The notes beneath the pieces were generated by a model that saw only the letters and a program-made list of their open reading frames with translations, did no database searches and was not told where the DNA came from. A stretch of 44,142 nt of DNA, taken from contig JAKISS010000023.1 in the NCBI GenBank assembly GCA_021648485.1, forward strand, positions 1-44,142. Direction: 5' to 3'. Origin of the DNA: Gammaproteobacteria bacterium (GTDB lineage: Bacteria > Pseudomonadota > Gammaproteobacteria > SZUA-152). Of the stretch, positions 18,682 to 28,105 are shown one piece after another (position 1 is the stretch's first letter; each line of letters begins with the position of its first letter). The position numbers and the translations under genes were made by a program.

Positions 18682-19893
18682 ATGAGCGCATTTGAATACA
18701 CTGCACTGGATGAACGCGGCCGCGAAAAAAGCGGTGTGCTGGAAGGGGATGCCGCACGGCAAATTCGTCAGCAGTTGCGTGAGCAAGGGCTTACCCCTTT
18801 ATCTGTTGAAGCTGTGCAACAGCGTGAAGCGCGCAGCAAACGCTCCCTGTTTCAACGCGGCATTAGCTCCACCGACCTTGCGCTGATTACCCGCCAGTGG
18901 GCGACACTGGTGCGTTCCGGCATGCCTATCGATGAAACCCTTGCTACGGTTTCCAAGCAAACCGAAAAGCCCCGCCTCAAAAGCATGATGGCAGCCGTAC
19001 GTTCACGGGTTTTAGAGGGCCACGCGCTGGCCGACGCGCTGGCCGATTTCCCCCATGTATTCTCGAACCTGTTTCGTTCCACAGTAGCGGCGGGTGAACA
19101 GTCCGGGCATCTGGACGTGGTATTGGAACGTCTGGCGGATTACACCGAATCACGCCAGCAACTATCACAAAAAATGATGCTGGCGCTGATCTATCCTGCC
19201 TTGCTGACAGTAGTGGCGATTGCGGTGGTGATTTTGTTACTGGCCTATGTTGTACCGCAAGTCGTACAAGTATTTGAAAACATCGGCCAGGAGTTACCGG
19301 CATTAACCCGGGGACTGATTGCCAGCAGCGAATTTGTACAAAACTACGGTGCAGGTATTTTTTTCGTTCTATTGATTGCGGGAGTAGCTTTTGCGTACTC
19401 ATTGAAATCGCATGCCGTACGTTTTCGTTTTCACCAACTATTGTTAGTTATGCCACTAATCGGACGCCTGGTAAAGGGGCTGGAAACCGCACGTTTTGCC
19501 CGTACGTTCAGTATTCTGGTGGCCAGTGGAGTGCCGGTGCTGGATGGCATGAAAATATCTGCACAGGTAATGAACAACCTGCCCATGCGTGAAGCAGTGG
19601 ATGCTGCTGCCAGGCGCGTGCGTGAAGGCTCGGGCATCCATTTAGCGTTAGAGTCCTGTGGTTATTTTCCACCCATGACCGTGCATCTCATTGCCAGTGG
19701 TGAGGCCAGTGGCAACCTTGAAGACATGCTGGAGCGTGCAGCGGGCGGCCAGGAGCGGGAAATGGAAACATTGATTTCCGGACTTATGGGCTTGTTCGAG
19801 CCACTGCTTATTTTGAGTATGGGGGCTATCGTACTGGTGATTGTGCTGGCTATTTTATTACCGATCTTTGACTTGAATCAGTTAGTACAATAG
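18682..19893 (+). CDS. gspF: Type II secretion system inner-membrane protein GspF
   Basis: A 403-residue platform protein with two T2SF domains. Domain one contains QWATLVRSGMPIDETLATVSKQ, and domain two contains ARTFSILVASGVPVLDGMKI. Three membrane segments are visible: about 168-193 (LALIYPALLTVVAIAVVILL), 221-247, and the C-terminus (LLILSMGAIVLVIVLAILLP). It starts MSAFEYTALDERGREKSGVL, a typical GspF N-terminus. It lies 45 nt after gspE. No gspG follows, although gspG is the usual next gene. Confidence 0.96.
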   Translation: MSAFEYTALDERGREKSGVLEGDAARQIRQQLREQGLTPLSVEAVQQREARSKRSLFQRGISSTDLALITRQWATLVRSGMPIDETLATVSKQTEKPRLKSMMAAVRSRVLEGHALADALADFPHVFSNLFRSTVAAGEQSGHLDVVLERLADYTESRQQLSQKMMLALIYPALLTVVAIAVVILLLAYVVPQVVQVFENIGQELPALTRGLIASSEFVQNYGAGIFFVLLIAGVAFAYSLKSHAVRFRFHQLLLVMPLIGRLVKGLETARFARTFSILVASGVPVLDGMKISAQVMNNLPMREAVDAAARRVREGSGIHLALESCGYFPPMTVHLIASGEASGNLEDMLERAAGGQEREMETLISGLMGLFEPLLILSMGAIVLVIVLAILLPIFDLNQLVQ

Positions 19894-20377
19894 CCGTTAA
19901 TCAGTGGTCCAGAGGACTGTATCGATAACGCTGCCCTTATCGTTTGCACCGTTCCTGTTTGTAACCGTAATTGACTCTTTGTACCTGCAAACGCACTGCC
20001 TCAGTGACCTGTAAACCACAGTCGTGCAACAACTTCACTATCAACTCCGCTTATTCGGTGACCTTGTAGTACTAGCTTCTATAGGCAAAGTCCTCTCTGT
20101 TGGCCCTTTCAAATTACAGGTTATTGCGGGATGTCGCTGTTTCACGACGAGCCTGATTGGCTATATTGCACGGTTTTCTTCTTTTTGCCCAAACTCACCG
20201 TCTCCCCAAAGAGACACTAGTGTTAACCGTTGCCAGGACAGATACGGTAATTATTAAATAACTTACTGAATGATATAGAAATAAAACACCTGGCATGCCA
20301 TTTGCTTTGTCCTGGTGTCGATCGCTTAGCGACGGCTTATTGTCAGATACTATAACTAAACATTCAGGATGATAGAT
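19894..20377. other. Gene-poor stretch after gspF
   Basis: About 480 nt without a convincing gene. A 77-codon open frame at 20024-20257 has no ribosome binding site and a composition unlike its neighbours, so it is not called. I see no T-tailed terminator behind gspF and no trace of gspG. The small palindrome TCGC-TTA-GCGA near 20322 is the only local structure noted. Confidence 0.5.
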
Positions 20378-20632
20378 ATGAAAACACAATATACATTTAC
20401 GCTGGCCACACGATCACTTCTCGTGCTCACGAGTTTGGCTGCACTTGCTTCATTCATGTTTTTTAAAGATGCTTCTCCCCTCATTAACTGGCTGGTATTG
20501 TCGAGCATTATTCCGCTCATTATGGGGATGTTGGGTGAAAACCTCGTGCGTGAATTTTTTACCTCTACTCTTCGAATCCATGCGGTAAAAATTGACCTGA
20601 GTCACAGGGTGACAGCACCCGTCGCTGCATGA
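20378..20632 (+). CDS. Small two-helix membrane protein, unknown function
   Basis: An 84-residue protein from ATG 20378 (AGGA lies 8 nt upstream). The ATG at 20369 would add three residues but has no SD spacing. There are two hydrophobic segments: residues 9-29 (ATRSLLVLTSLAALASFMFF) and 33-52 (INWLVLSSIIPLIMGML), then a basic, hydrophilic tail. The layout recalls DUF2892-type small membrane proteins, but I cannot see a defining motif. It stands alone between gspF and the minus-strand Wzz-like gene. Confidence 0.5.
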   Translation: MKTQYTFTLATRSLLVLTSLAALASFMFFKDASPLINWLVLSSIIPLIMGMLGENLVREFFTSTLRIHAVKIDLSHRVTAPVAA

Positions 20633-20827
20633 CAGCAAAAAGGGCAGATCACCTGCTAATTGCATTGTTGTTATAAAGCGACTTAGCCTAATGTCATCAG
20701 GTTAAACATGCCACATCTGCATCTCTTGGAGGCCGAGAGAAGATACCCCGTTGTTGTTTTGTAAAAAATTATTTTACAGGTTGTAGGGAAGGCTATTTTT
20801 TCATGATCAAGCCCGCCCAGGCAGGAT

Positions 20828-22318
20828 TTAGTTCGGATCTGCTGCCACTTTGTGTTGTTTGGCCTTACTTAAAAAACTGGCAAAAAATGCAGCAAAAATG
20901 CCAAACATTAAACCAAGCACCAGAGACAGGATAATAATAAGATTTTTGCCGGGGCCGGTGGGTTGTAGTGACTGCATGGGGGGCGCAATGGTACGGGTGG
21001 CTTTCAGATTATTCAGTTGTGCCTCAATTTGGATAATGGTTTGTTGTTGACGTTCAACAGAGCGTCGGGAGTCAGCTGAAAGCTTAGCGAGTTTTTCTTC
21101 AAGTTTGCCAATTTCGGGTTGGTGACGCTGTAGAGCACGTTGGTTGCCAATCTTCAGGCGACTAAGTTCGCTGTTGGTTTTGTCAATGAGTTTGCTTTGT
21201 ACGCTTTGGCTGCGCAGATTGGCAGCTATTTTTTCTTCCAGTTCCAGTCGCAGATTTTGCTGGTCGATAAACAGACGCTCCTGCAAGGCAGCGAGTCGTG
21301 TACGATTCTGCTGGATGCCATTATCAATGAGCAGCATGGCCATGGCGGCTGATTCACTTTGCATGTTACCAATGGCCTGTTTGCGCTGAGCAAGGGAGGA
21401 ATCGATTTGTGATTCAAGATCGCTGATTTGCTGCTTTAACAGGATATCGATTTCATCCAGGCGTTGATAACGTGCTTTGATCAGTTTGGTCTGGTCTTTT
21501 AAATCAGTTAATTGTTTCTCCTCACGCGCCAGCTTGTTTTCCAGTTGCTGCCGTGGCACCGCCAATACGCGAGGGTCACGCAGTTCATCCAGTTTAATGC
21601 GTGCGCTGTTAAGTTGGCTCTCCAGCTGCTTTTGGAGTGTGGCCAGGGTGCTGGGATCGGTAATTTCATCCAGTTTTATTTTGGCCAGGGCTAGCCGGTT
21701 ATTCAAGCGTGCCTGGTAAACATTCATCACTCGTTGGTGATCGTGCAATAAATATTTCGTCACAGTTTGTAATTGTTGCAGATAACTGGCGCTGTCTGCT
21801 GCGGTACCCTTGGCTTCCAACACTACCAGCTGACTGCCTTTGGGAATTCGTGCGTCAATGTTGTAGAAAGCGTTGTTGTCAGGGTGAGTTTTACGAAATT
21901 GTTGCTGCGCTAACGGAATATAGCTTTCCTGTATTTTTGCCAGCACCGTTTCGGGAGGGTCAATTAATTGCGGTGTTGTGCCAGAGGCGGTTTGAGTCAA
22001 CGTGCTGCCAATTTCTATCGTGCTAGTGTAATTGTATTTTTGTGGAAGCAGGAAGGCGAGCAGTAACCCGGCGATGAGCGCCAGGACTATTGAGGTAAAA
22101 ATGATTACGCGACGTTTGACAAGCTCCAGCCATAGATCAACGAGGTTGATGCTGTCTTCTTCGTACCATTGCTGTTGCTCGGTTATCGTGGGCTGGCTGG
22201 CGGGAGAAAGCGTGTGTATCTTACCGGCAGGTTCGTTCATTAAAGCATTCTCCATATGCTGGCCTGCATCAGTGCTATCGTGTTTCGGTTTACCGACATG
22301 ATCCTGGGGCAAGCTCAT
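20828..22318 (-). CDS. Wzz-type polysaccharide chain-length determinant (orphan)
   Basis: A 496-residue inner-membrane protein with Wzz-family layout. It has a cytoplasmic N-terminus (1-69, with DSINLVDLWLELVKRR before the helix), TM1 at about 70-92, a long periplasmic coiled coil, then Pro/Gly-rich PTGPGKN before TM2 at about 459-483. Residues 211-238 and 239-266 are a tandem repeat (KIKLDEITDP... and RIKLDELRDP...). Such proteins set O-antigen or exopolysaccharide length, but no glycosyltransferase, Wzx or Wzy gene is near. Alternative starts exist at codons 22 and 27. There is no cytoplasmic kinase domain. Confidence 0.82.
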   Translation of the reverse strand: MSLPQDHVGKPKHDSTDAGQHMENALMNEPAGKIHTLSPASQPTITEQQQWYEEDSINLVDLWLELVKRRVIIFTSIVLALIAGLLLAFLLPQKYNYTSTIEIGSTLTQTASGTTPQLIDPPETVLAKIQESYIPLAQQQFRKTHPDNNAFYNIDARIPKGSQLVVLEAKGTAADSASYLQQLQTVTKYLLHDHQRVMNVYQARLNNRLALAKIKLDEITDPSTLATLQKQLESQLNSARIKLDELRDPRVLAVPRQQLENKLAREEKQLTDLKDQTKLIKARYQRLDEIDILLKQQISDLESQIDSSLAQRKQAIGNMQSESAAMAMLLIDNGIQQNRTRLAALQERLFIDQQNLRLELEEKIAANLRSQSVQSKLIDKTNSELSRLKIGNQRALQRHQPEIGKLEEKLAKLSADSRRSVERQQQTIIQIEAQLNNLKATRTIAPPMQSLQPTGPGKNLIIILSLVLGLMFGIFAAFFASFLSKAKQHKVAADPN

Positions 22319-22367
22319 CCTGAAACGGCACCTGTTTTTTTGTGTTTATGATATCTGTTCAACGCAT

Positions 22368-22453
22368 CCGGTGATGACCGGTAGCCAATGCTTTGGCTAC
22401 ATCACAACCGACGGAACAATACTAGAACAATACTAGTCAAAGTTTGAAACTTT
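22368..22453. repeat. Cluster of palindromes and an 11-bp tandem repeat between uvrA and the Wzz-like gene
   Basis: Four elements are packed in 86 bp. CCGGT-GATG-ACCGG is at 22368-22381. GTAGCCAA-TGCT-TTGGCTAC is at 22381-22400, a perfect 8-bp stem. GAACAATACTA occurs twice in tandem at 22414-22435. AAAGTTT-G-AAACTTT is at 22439-22453. They lie just upstream of the Wzz-like gene and downstream of uvrA, both on the minus strand. Neither hairpin has a following T-run in that direction, so they look more like operator sites than terminators. Confidence 0.55.
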
Positions 22454-22465
22454 TGCAGCTTATTG

Positions 22466-25342
22466 TTAATGCGTGCCCGTTGCTTTGAGCGCAGCGCCTT
22501 CCAAAACTGACTTCAGGAAGTAGCCGGTATGGGAGTTTTTTGTTGCAGCAATTTTTTCCGGTGAGCCACAGGCGACAATTGTACCACCACCTTCACCCCC
22601 TTCTGGCCCCAGGTCAATAACCCAGTCAGCCGTTTTGATCACATCCAGATTATGTTCAATGACCACGATAGTATTGCCGTGGTCGCGCAATCGATGCAAT
22701 ACGCCAAGCAATTGCTCAATATCATAAAAATGCAGGCCAGTAGTAGGTTCATCAAGAATGTATAGTGTGTTGCCAGTATCGCGTTTGGATAATTCGCGCG
22801 CCAGTTTGACGCGTTGGGCTTCACCGCCGGACAGTGTGGTAGCTGCCTGACCTAACTTGATGTAACTGAGGCCGACATCCATCAGGGTTTGTAACTTACG
22901 TGCTACCGATGGAATGGCATCAAAAAAATGACGCGCATCTTCCACGGTTTGCTCTAGTACTTCATAGATGTTCTTCTCCTTGTATTTGATTTCCAGAGTT
23001 TCTCGATTGTAGCGTTTGCCTTTGCAGATATCGCAGGGCACGTAGATGTCCGGTAGAAAATGCATTTCCACTTTGATAGCGCCATCGCCGCGACAGGCTT
23101 CACAGCGGCCACCTTTGACGTTAAAACTGAAACGGCCTGGTGTGTAACCGCGCGCCCGTGCTTCCTGGGTGCCGGCAAATAATTCACGAATGGGTGTAAA
23201 CAGGCCCGCATAGGTGGCGGGGTTTGAGCGCGGCGTGCGGCCGATAGGGCTTTGGTTAATGTCCACGACTTTATCGAATTGCTCAAGCCCTTCTATTTTT
23301 TCCATTGGCGCAGGTGCTTCTGGATTGTTGTTGATTTGCTGTGCGGCAAAACGGAACAAGGTGTCATTAATGAGTGTGGATTTGCCGGAACCCGACACGC
23401 CGGTCACTGCCGTCATCAGTCCAACAGGGATATCCACATTCACATTTTTCAGATTATTGCCCGATGCGCCGAAAATACGGATTTGTTGTGTTGCATCCGG
23501 CAGAGTGCGTTGCGCAGGGATTGCGATGGACTTGCGTCCGGACAGATAGGCTCCGGTTAGTGAGTTTTCGTTAGCCATGACTTCCTGCGGTGTGCCTTGT
23601 GCGACAATCTCCCCGCCATGCACACCGGCACCGGGACCGATGTCCAGTACATAGTCTGCGCTGATGATGGCATCTTCGTCATGTTCGACAACGATGACGG
23701 TATTGCCCATATCACGAAGATATGTGAGTGTGTTGAGCAGACGCTGGTTATCACGCTGATGCAAGCCAATGGAGGGTTCGTCCAGTACGTACATTACTCC
23801 CACCAGGCCGGCACCGATCTGGCTGGCCAGGCGGATACGTTGTGCTTCACCGCCAGATAAAGTATCGGCACTACGGTCCAATGACAGATAATCAAGGCCG
23901 ACGTTGACTAAAAAATCCAGTCGCTGGCCGATTTCCTTGACAATTTTTTCGGCAATTTCTCCTCGGTGCCCCTCTAGTTTCAGTTGCGCAAAAAAGGCTT
24001 GTGCCCGGCCTACCGGCAGTGCTGTTAATTCAGGCAATGTCGATTGTGCGACGAATACATGACGTGGGCCTTTGGCCAGTCGCGTACCACCGCAATCAGG
24101 GCAAGAACGGGTATTGAGATATTTTGCCAGCTCTTCACGCACTACATTGGAATCGGTTTCGTGATAACGGCGATCCATATTAGGCAAAATGCCCTCGAAA
24201 GCATGGGTGCGGCTGGTGAAAGTGCCGCTATTATTATGCCTGTCCTTGTAATAACGGAATTCGATTTCTTCTGTGTCACTACCATTGAGAATGATGTGTT
24301 GAATATCTTCCGGCAGTTCATGGAACGGCGTATCCAACTCAAAGTGGTAGTGTTCCGCCAGCGAGCTGATCATCTGAAAGTAGTAGGCATTACGTTTATC
24401 CCAGCCACGTATAGCACCAGCAGGCAGAGACAGTTCCGGGTGGCGAACCACACGTTCAGCATCAAAAAACTGTTTTATACCCAGACCATCACAACCACCA
24501 CAGGCACCGGCCGGATTATTGAAAGAAAACATGCGGGGTTCCAGCTCCGGCAGGGAATAGCCGCATTGCGAGCAGGCGAACTGGGCAGAAAATAACAACT
24601 CCCGTTCTTCGTCCACTCCCTGTACATCATCCATCAGCATCACTGAAGCAATGCCATCGGTGAGCGCCAGTGCCGTTTCAAAGGAATCAGCCAGTCGTGA
24701 TTGCTGGTCATCACGGACTTTAAGCCGGTCTACAATGACCTCGATACTATGCTTTTTACGCAGATCCAGCTCTGGTACACCGTCCAGCTCAAACAGCTCA
24801 TCATTAACACGCACGCGCACAAAACCCTGGGCGCGTAGATCTTTAAACACGTTGAGATGCTCGCCCTTGCGGTTGCGCACCACAGGTGCCAGCAACATGA
24901 TTTTTGTGCCTTCCGGCAGGGTCAGCACCTGATCCACCATTTGACTGACGGTTTGCATTTCCAGGCTGGTATCGTGTTCGGGGCAACGCGGTTCACCGGC
25001 GCGCGCGAATAACAATCGCAGATAATCGTAAATTTCCGTGATGGTGCCCACGGTGGAGCGAGGGTTATGTGATGTGGATTTTTGCTCGATAGAAATGGCC
25101 GGAGACAATCCCTCAATATGATCTACGTCGGGCTTTTCCATTATCGACAGGAATTGGCGCGCGTAAGCGGAAAGCGACTCCACATAACGACGCTGGCCCT
25201 CAGCATAAATGGTATCAAAAGCCAGAGAGGATTTGCCCGAGCCCGATAACCCTGTAATGACAATGAGTTTATCCCGTGGTAATTCCACATCGATATTTTT
25301 GAGGTTGTGGGTGCGGGCACCCTGAATACGTATTAAATCCAT
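22466..25342 (-). CDS. uvrA: Excinuclease ABC subunit A
   Basis: A 958-residue UvrA, the damage-sensing ATPase of nucleotide excision repair. The start at 25342 gives [20 protein letters not shown], the family N-terminus. An open frame of 35 codons upstream is ignored. Visible are two ABC ATPase modules: Walker [10 protein letters not shown] near residue 31 and GVSGSGKST in the second half. Signature motifs [13 protein letters not shown] and [13 protein letters not shown] are also present. The zinc modules are [10 protein letters not shown]...CGGC and CEACRGDG...CDICKG. It is divergent from the yajR-like gene, and ssb follows that gene, a known gammaproteobacterial arrangement. I saw no clear LexA box. 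Confidence 0.97.
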   Translation of the reverse strand: MDLIRIQGARTHNLKNIDVELPRDKLIVITGLSGSGKSSLAFDTIYAEGQRRYVESLSAYARQFLSIMEKPDVDHIEGLSPAISIEQKSTSHNPRSTVGTITEIYDYLRLLFARAGEPRCPEHDTSLEMQTVSQMVDQVLTLPEGTKIMLLAPVVRNRKGEHLNVFKDLRAQGFVRVRVNDELFELDGVPELDLRKKHSIEVIVDRLKVRDDQQSRLADSFETALALTDGIASVMLMDDVQGVDEERELLFSAQFACSQCGYSLPELEPRMFSFNNPAGACGGCDGLGIKQFFDAERVVRHPELSLPAGAIRGWDKRNAYYFQMISSLAEHYHFELDTPFHELPEDIQHIILNGSDTEEIEFRYYKDRHNNSGTFTSRTHAFEGILPNMDRRYHETDSNVVREELAKYLNTRSCPDCGGTRLAKGPRHVFVAQSTLPELTALPVGRAQAFFAQLKLEGHRGEIAEKIVKEIGQRLDFLVNVGLDYLSLDRSADTLSGGEAQRIRLASQIGAGLVGVMYVLDEPSIGLHQRDNQRLLNTLTYLRDMGNTVIVVEHDEDAIISADYVLDIGPGAGVHGGEIVAQGTPQEVMANENSLTGAYLSGRKSIAIPAQRTLPDATQQIRIFGASGNNLKNVNVDIPVGLMTAVTGVSGSGKSTLINDTLFRFAAQQINNNPEAPAPMEKIEGLEQFDKVVDINQSPIGRTPRSNPATYAGLFTPIRELFAGTQEARARGYTPGRFSFNVKGGRCEACRGDGAIKVEMHFLPDIYVPCDICKGKRYNRETLEIKYKEKNIYEVLEQTVEDARHFFDAIPSVARKLQTLMDVGLSYIKLGQAATTLSGGEAQRVKLARELSKRDTGNTLYILDEPTTGLHFYDIEQLLGVLHRLRDHGNTIVVIEHNLDVIKTADWVIDLGPEGGEGGGTIVACGSPEKIAATKNSHTGYFLKSVLEGAALKATGTH

Positions 25343-25486
25343 GCTGGTGACATCTCGTGTTAGCGTTTTTAGGGTTGTAACGGCGCGCGGGTTTTTCCGG
25401 CGGAACGCAAACCTGATATCATACGCCGTTCTGTCTGAACGACGCAAAAACCAGCAACAATAAATTTAAGTTGAGCAAGTATCGCA

Positions 25487-26929
25487 GTGACGCAATCCTC
25501 CACACCCGAAAGCACCCATAAAACGACGACAGACGACGCCATGCTCCCCACCGAGCGCCGCGCCGTATTTTCTCTGGCCGGCATCTATGCCCTGAGAATG
25601 ATGGGCCTGTTTATGATCCTGCCAGTGTTTGCACTGTATGCAGAAACGCTGGAGGGTTATACGCCCGCGCTCATCGGCCTGGCAATTGGCATTTACGGCC
25701 TGACCCAGGCGGCATTGCAGATTCCCTTTGGTATGGCCTCGGATCACTTTGGTCGCAAACCGGTGATTATTCTTGGGCTAATTATTTTTGTGATCGGCAG
25801 CGTGGTGGCGGCCACCGCAGATACGATGAATGGCGTGATTTTCGGTCGGGCGCTGCAAGGTGCGGGAGCCATTGCCGCAGCGGTAATGGCATTGGTTGCA
25901 GATCTCACCCGCGAAGAAAAACGTCTCGGGGCCATGGCTATTATCGGCATGAGTATCGGTGTGGCCTTTGCCGTGTCGTTGGTGATGGGGCCGTTATTCA
26001 GCAACTGGATCGGTGTGGATGGCATCTTCTGGCTGACCGCCGTAATGGCACTGGTGGCCATCGCCGTGTTGCATTTTGTGGTGCCAAACCCGATACGCAG
26101 TGTATTGCACCGCGATGCGCAGACTGTGCCTGCCCAACTTAAAAATGTGATTCGTGATCCGCAACTGTTGCGCCTGAATTTTGGCATTATGATCTTGCAC
26201 ATGATGCTGACCGCAACGTTTGTGGTGTTACCACTGGCTTTGCGTGATCACGCCGGGCTGGCTGCTGAGCAACACTGGTACATCTATTTGCCCGTGATGG
26301 TGTTTGCCATGCTGTTGATGGTGCCGTTTATTATCATTGCCGAGAAAAAACGCCGTATGAAAACGGTGTTTACCGCCTCGGTGTTGGTGTTAGGTGTCGG
26401 TCAACTGATTTTCATGCTTGGTTACGACTCGATTACCAGTATTGTGCTGGGGTTGTTCATCTTTTTCACCGCGTTTAATGTGCTGGAGGCTTCATTGCCT
26501 TCACTGGTGGCGAAAATGGTCTCGCCTGACAACAAAGGCACCGCCATGGGAATGTACTCCAGCTCACAGTTTCTGGGTGCCTTTTTTGGCGGAGTGCTGG
26601 GTGGCTGGCTGTACGGTGCTATGGGTTTTGAAGCCGTATTTGGTTTATGCGCAGGTATGGCAGCTGTGTGGTTTTTGGTGGCTGCTACCATGCAAAGCCC
26701 ACGCTATCTCAGCAGCCATTTGGTGAGGGTGGGTCCCATCAGCGAAGAACGGGCACGACACCTGGTGGGTGAATTCACCCGGGTGACCGGTGTTGCCGAA
26801 GCGGTGGTGATTGCCGAGGATGGTGTGGCTTACCTGAAAGTGGATTTGCATGCTTTGGATCGCGAAGCACTTAAAGCCTTTGCAGCGGATGATGAATTTG
26901 CTGACAATGCAGAGAAGCAAGGCAGTTAA
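25487..26929 (+). CDS. yajR: YajR-like major facilitator transporter with C-terminal YAM domain
   Basis: A 480-residue MFS protein with 12 predicted helices. Motif A is FGMASDHFGRKPVI, and motif B-like GRALQGAGAIAAAVMAL follows. The core reads like E. coli YajR throughout (LRLNFGIMILHMM, DNKGTAMGMYSSSQFLG). After helix 12, residues about 415-465 form a small ferredoxin-like domain (VTGVAEAVVIAEDGVAYLKVD), the YAM domain of YajR. The substrate is unknown; it is probably a proton-driven exporter. The start is GTG 25487. An ATG at 25541 would remove 18 residues with no loss of the fold. Confidence 0.88.
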   Translation: MTQSSTPESTHKTTTDDAMLPTERRAVFSLAGIYALRMMGLFMILPVFALYAETLEGYTPALIGLAIGIYGLTQAALQIPFGMASDHFGRKPVIILGLIIFVIGSVVAATADTMNGVIFGRALQGAGAIAAAVMALVADLTREEKRLGAMAIIGMSIGVAFAVSLVMGPLFSNWIGVDGIFWLTAVMALVAIAVLHFVVPNPIRSVLHRDAQTVPAQLKNVIRDPQLLRLNFGIMILHMMLTATFVVLPLALRDHAGLAAEQHWYIYLPVMVFAMLLMVPFIIIAEKKRRMKTVFTASVLVLGVGQLIFMLGYDSITSIVLGLFIFFTAFNVLEASLPSLVAKMVSPDNKGTAMGMYSSSQFLGAFFGGVLGGWLYGAMGFEAVFGLCAGMAAVWFLVAATMQSPRYLSSHLVRVGPISEERARHLVGEFTRVTGVAEAVVIAEDGVAYLKVDLHALDREALKAFAADDEFADNAEKQGS

Positions 26930-26972
26930 TTATTTTTTGAATTAAAACAGTGTACAAGCAGGAGAAAAGACA

Positions 26973-27449
26973 ATGGCGCGCGGCATAAACAAAGTTATCT
27001 TGATTGGTAATCTGGGACAGGATCCTGAAGTAAAATACATGCCCAATGGTGGTGCAGTGACCAATGTCACGATAGCCACCAGTGAAAGCTGGAAAGACAA
27101 AAGCACGGGTGAACAAAAGGAAAAAACTGAATGGCATCGAGTGGTGTTTTTTCAGCGTCTGGCAGAAATTGTGGGTGAATATCTGAAAAAAGGCTCCAAG
27201 GTTTATATTGAAGGCAAATTGCAAACTCGCAAGTGGCAGGATCAAAGTGGTAATGATCGTTATACCACTGAGATTGTTGCCAACGAAATGCAAATGCTGG
27301 ACAGCCGTGGTGGCGGGAGTGGAGGTGGTGGTAACTTCAACCAATCACCACCTAATCAGTCCTCAGGTGCTGCTCCGCAGCAGCAGCCAGCTGCGACGGC
27401 TCCAGCCGGAGGTGGCATGGGGGATTTTGATGATGATATTCCGTTTTAG
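26973..27449 (+). CDS. ssb: Single-stranded DNA-binding protein
   Basis: A 158-residue SSB. The OB-fold is residues 1-110 ([20 protein letters not shown], then [21 protein letters not shown]). A Gly/Gln/Pro-rich linker follows ([17 protein letters not shown]). The acidic tip DFDDDIPF recruits repair and replication partners such as PriA, RecQ and Exo I. CAGGAGAAAAGACA gives a strong ribosome binding site. It follows the yajR-like gene by 43 nt and ends at a strong terminator. Confidence 0.98.
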   Translation: MARGINKVILIGNLGQDPEVKYMPNGGAVTNVTIATSESWKDKSTGEQKEKTEWHRVVFFQRLAEIVGEYLKKGSKVYIEGKLQTRKWQDQSGNDRYTTEIVANEMQMLDSRGGGSGGGGNFNQSPPNQSSGAAPQQQPAATAPAGGGMGDFDDDIPF

Positions 27450-27491
27450 GAATCACTTTGGTTTATCAGTGTAATGTTCTTAATTTAAGTT

Positions 27492-27517
27492 AAGCCCCTA
27501 ATAACAGGGGCTTTTTT
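27492..27517 (+). terminator. Rho-independent terminator after ssb
   Basis: AAGCCCC (27492-27498), loop TAATAACA, GGGGCTT (27507-27513), continuing into a run of T to 27517. It begins 43 nt after the ssb stop. Confidence 0.92.
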
Positions 27518-27681
27518 ATTTGAGGAATAGAAATGATAAAATCCTGATGCAGAGACTTGAGGGAACACAATGCTTTTTTTGCCCGTTGTTTTAAATCCTT
27601 TGAGTTGGGTTTTCATCGTTCAGATCAGCCAATTTACGCTATGGTGGTTTAGCCCTGTATTCGTTAATTGTTAGGGATAAC

Positions 27682-27856
27682 CCTAAATTAATCAGTTAAA
27701 TCTACTGCGAGCGCCTAAGGCACAGAATCTAAAGCATTTTTCAGAACATGTTGAACTCACCGTATGGGTGATACACTTTCGTCCAAAATAACCTGAAAAA
27801 CGCTTTATCTTCCGCACCTTAGTCGCTCTCGCTACGGTTTAACTGATTAATTTAGG
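27682..27856. mobile_element. MITE-like inverted-repeat element (175 bp) with 5-bp direct repeats
   Basis: The outer 19 bp on each side are exact inverted complements: CCTAAATTAATCAGTTAAA at 27682-27700 and its complement at 27838-27856. Pairing continues imperfectly inward to about 27744 and 27793, including shared CTAAGG, TAAAGC and TTTTTCAG blocks. The 48-bp centre has a smaller hairpin (CACC-GTATG-GGTG at 27758-27770). ATAAC occurs directly before (27677-27681) and directly after (27857-27861), as expected for a target duplication. There is no open reading frame inside. It lies 10 bp past the stop of the minus-strand lipoprotein gene. The parent transposon family is not identified. Confidence 0.78.
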
Positions 27857-27866
27857 ATAACAAGAA

Positions 27867-28079
27867 TTAGCCACCCTGCTCCTTGATGTTACGTCGCTGT
27901 TGCGTGGCAGCATCCTGAATCATTTTTTCCACTGTTTCGGCTTTTTTAATGGTTTCCAGCTTTTCAGTCAAAAAATATTCTTCTTCTGTTATGGCTTTTT
28001 CTGGTGATGTTTGTTCGGAGCAGGCTGTCAGGCCTGCCGCAAGAATCGCGAGTAAAATGGTTTGCCATTTACTGTTCAT
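27867..28079 (-). CDS. Small lipoprotein, unknown function
   Basis: A 70-residue protein with a clear lipoprotein signal: basic MNSKWQ, a hydrophobic core TILLAILAAGLTAC and lipobox LTAC with Cys20. The mature part is highly charged and probably helical (EEEYFLTEKLETIKKAETVEKMI). It is read in the same direction as, and 26 nt after, the MotY-like gene, so the two are probably one operon. AAGGAAAA precedes its ATG. I do not recognise the family. An accessory role in the cell envelope or motor is only a guess. Confidence 0.72.
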   Translation of the reverse strand: MNSKWQTILLAILAAGLTACSEQTSPEKAITEEEYFLTEKLETIKKAETVEKMIQDAATQQRRNIKEQGG

Positions 28080-28105
28080 AATTTTTCCTTTTATGGCGTG
28101 GTATT

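Noticed and set aside
20024-20257. 77-codon open reading frame after gspF
   Set aside because: No ribosome binding site, no resemblance to GspG or any other family, and poor codon composition.
20283-20319. Hairpin ACACC...GGTGT near 20286-20317 as a minus-strand terminator
   Set aside because: The stem has only five pairs with a loop of about 22 nt, too weak, and no minus-strand gene ends there.
25343-25486. LexA (SOS) box between uvrA and the yajR-like gene or upstream of ssb
   Set aside because: uvrA and ssb are SOS genes in E. coli, but I found no CTGT-N8-ACAG pattern in 25343-25486 or 26930-26972.
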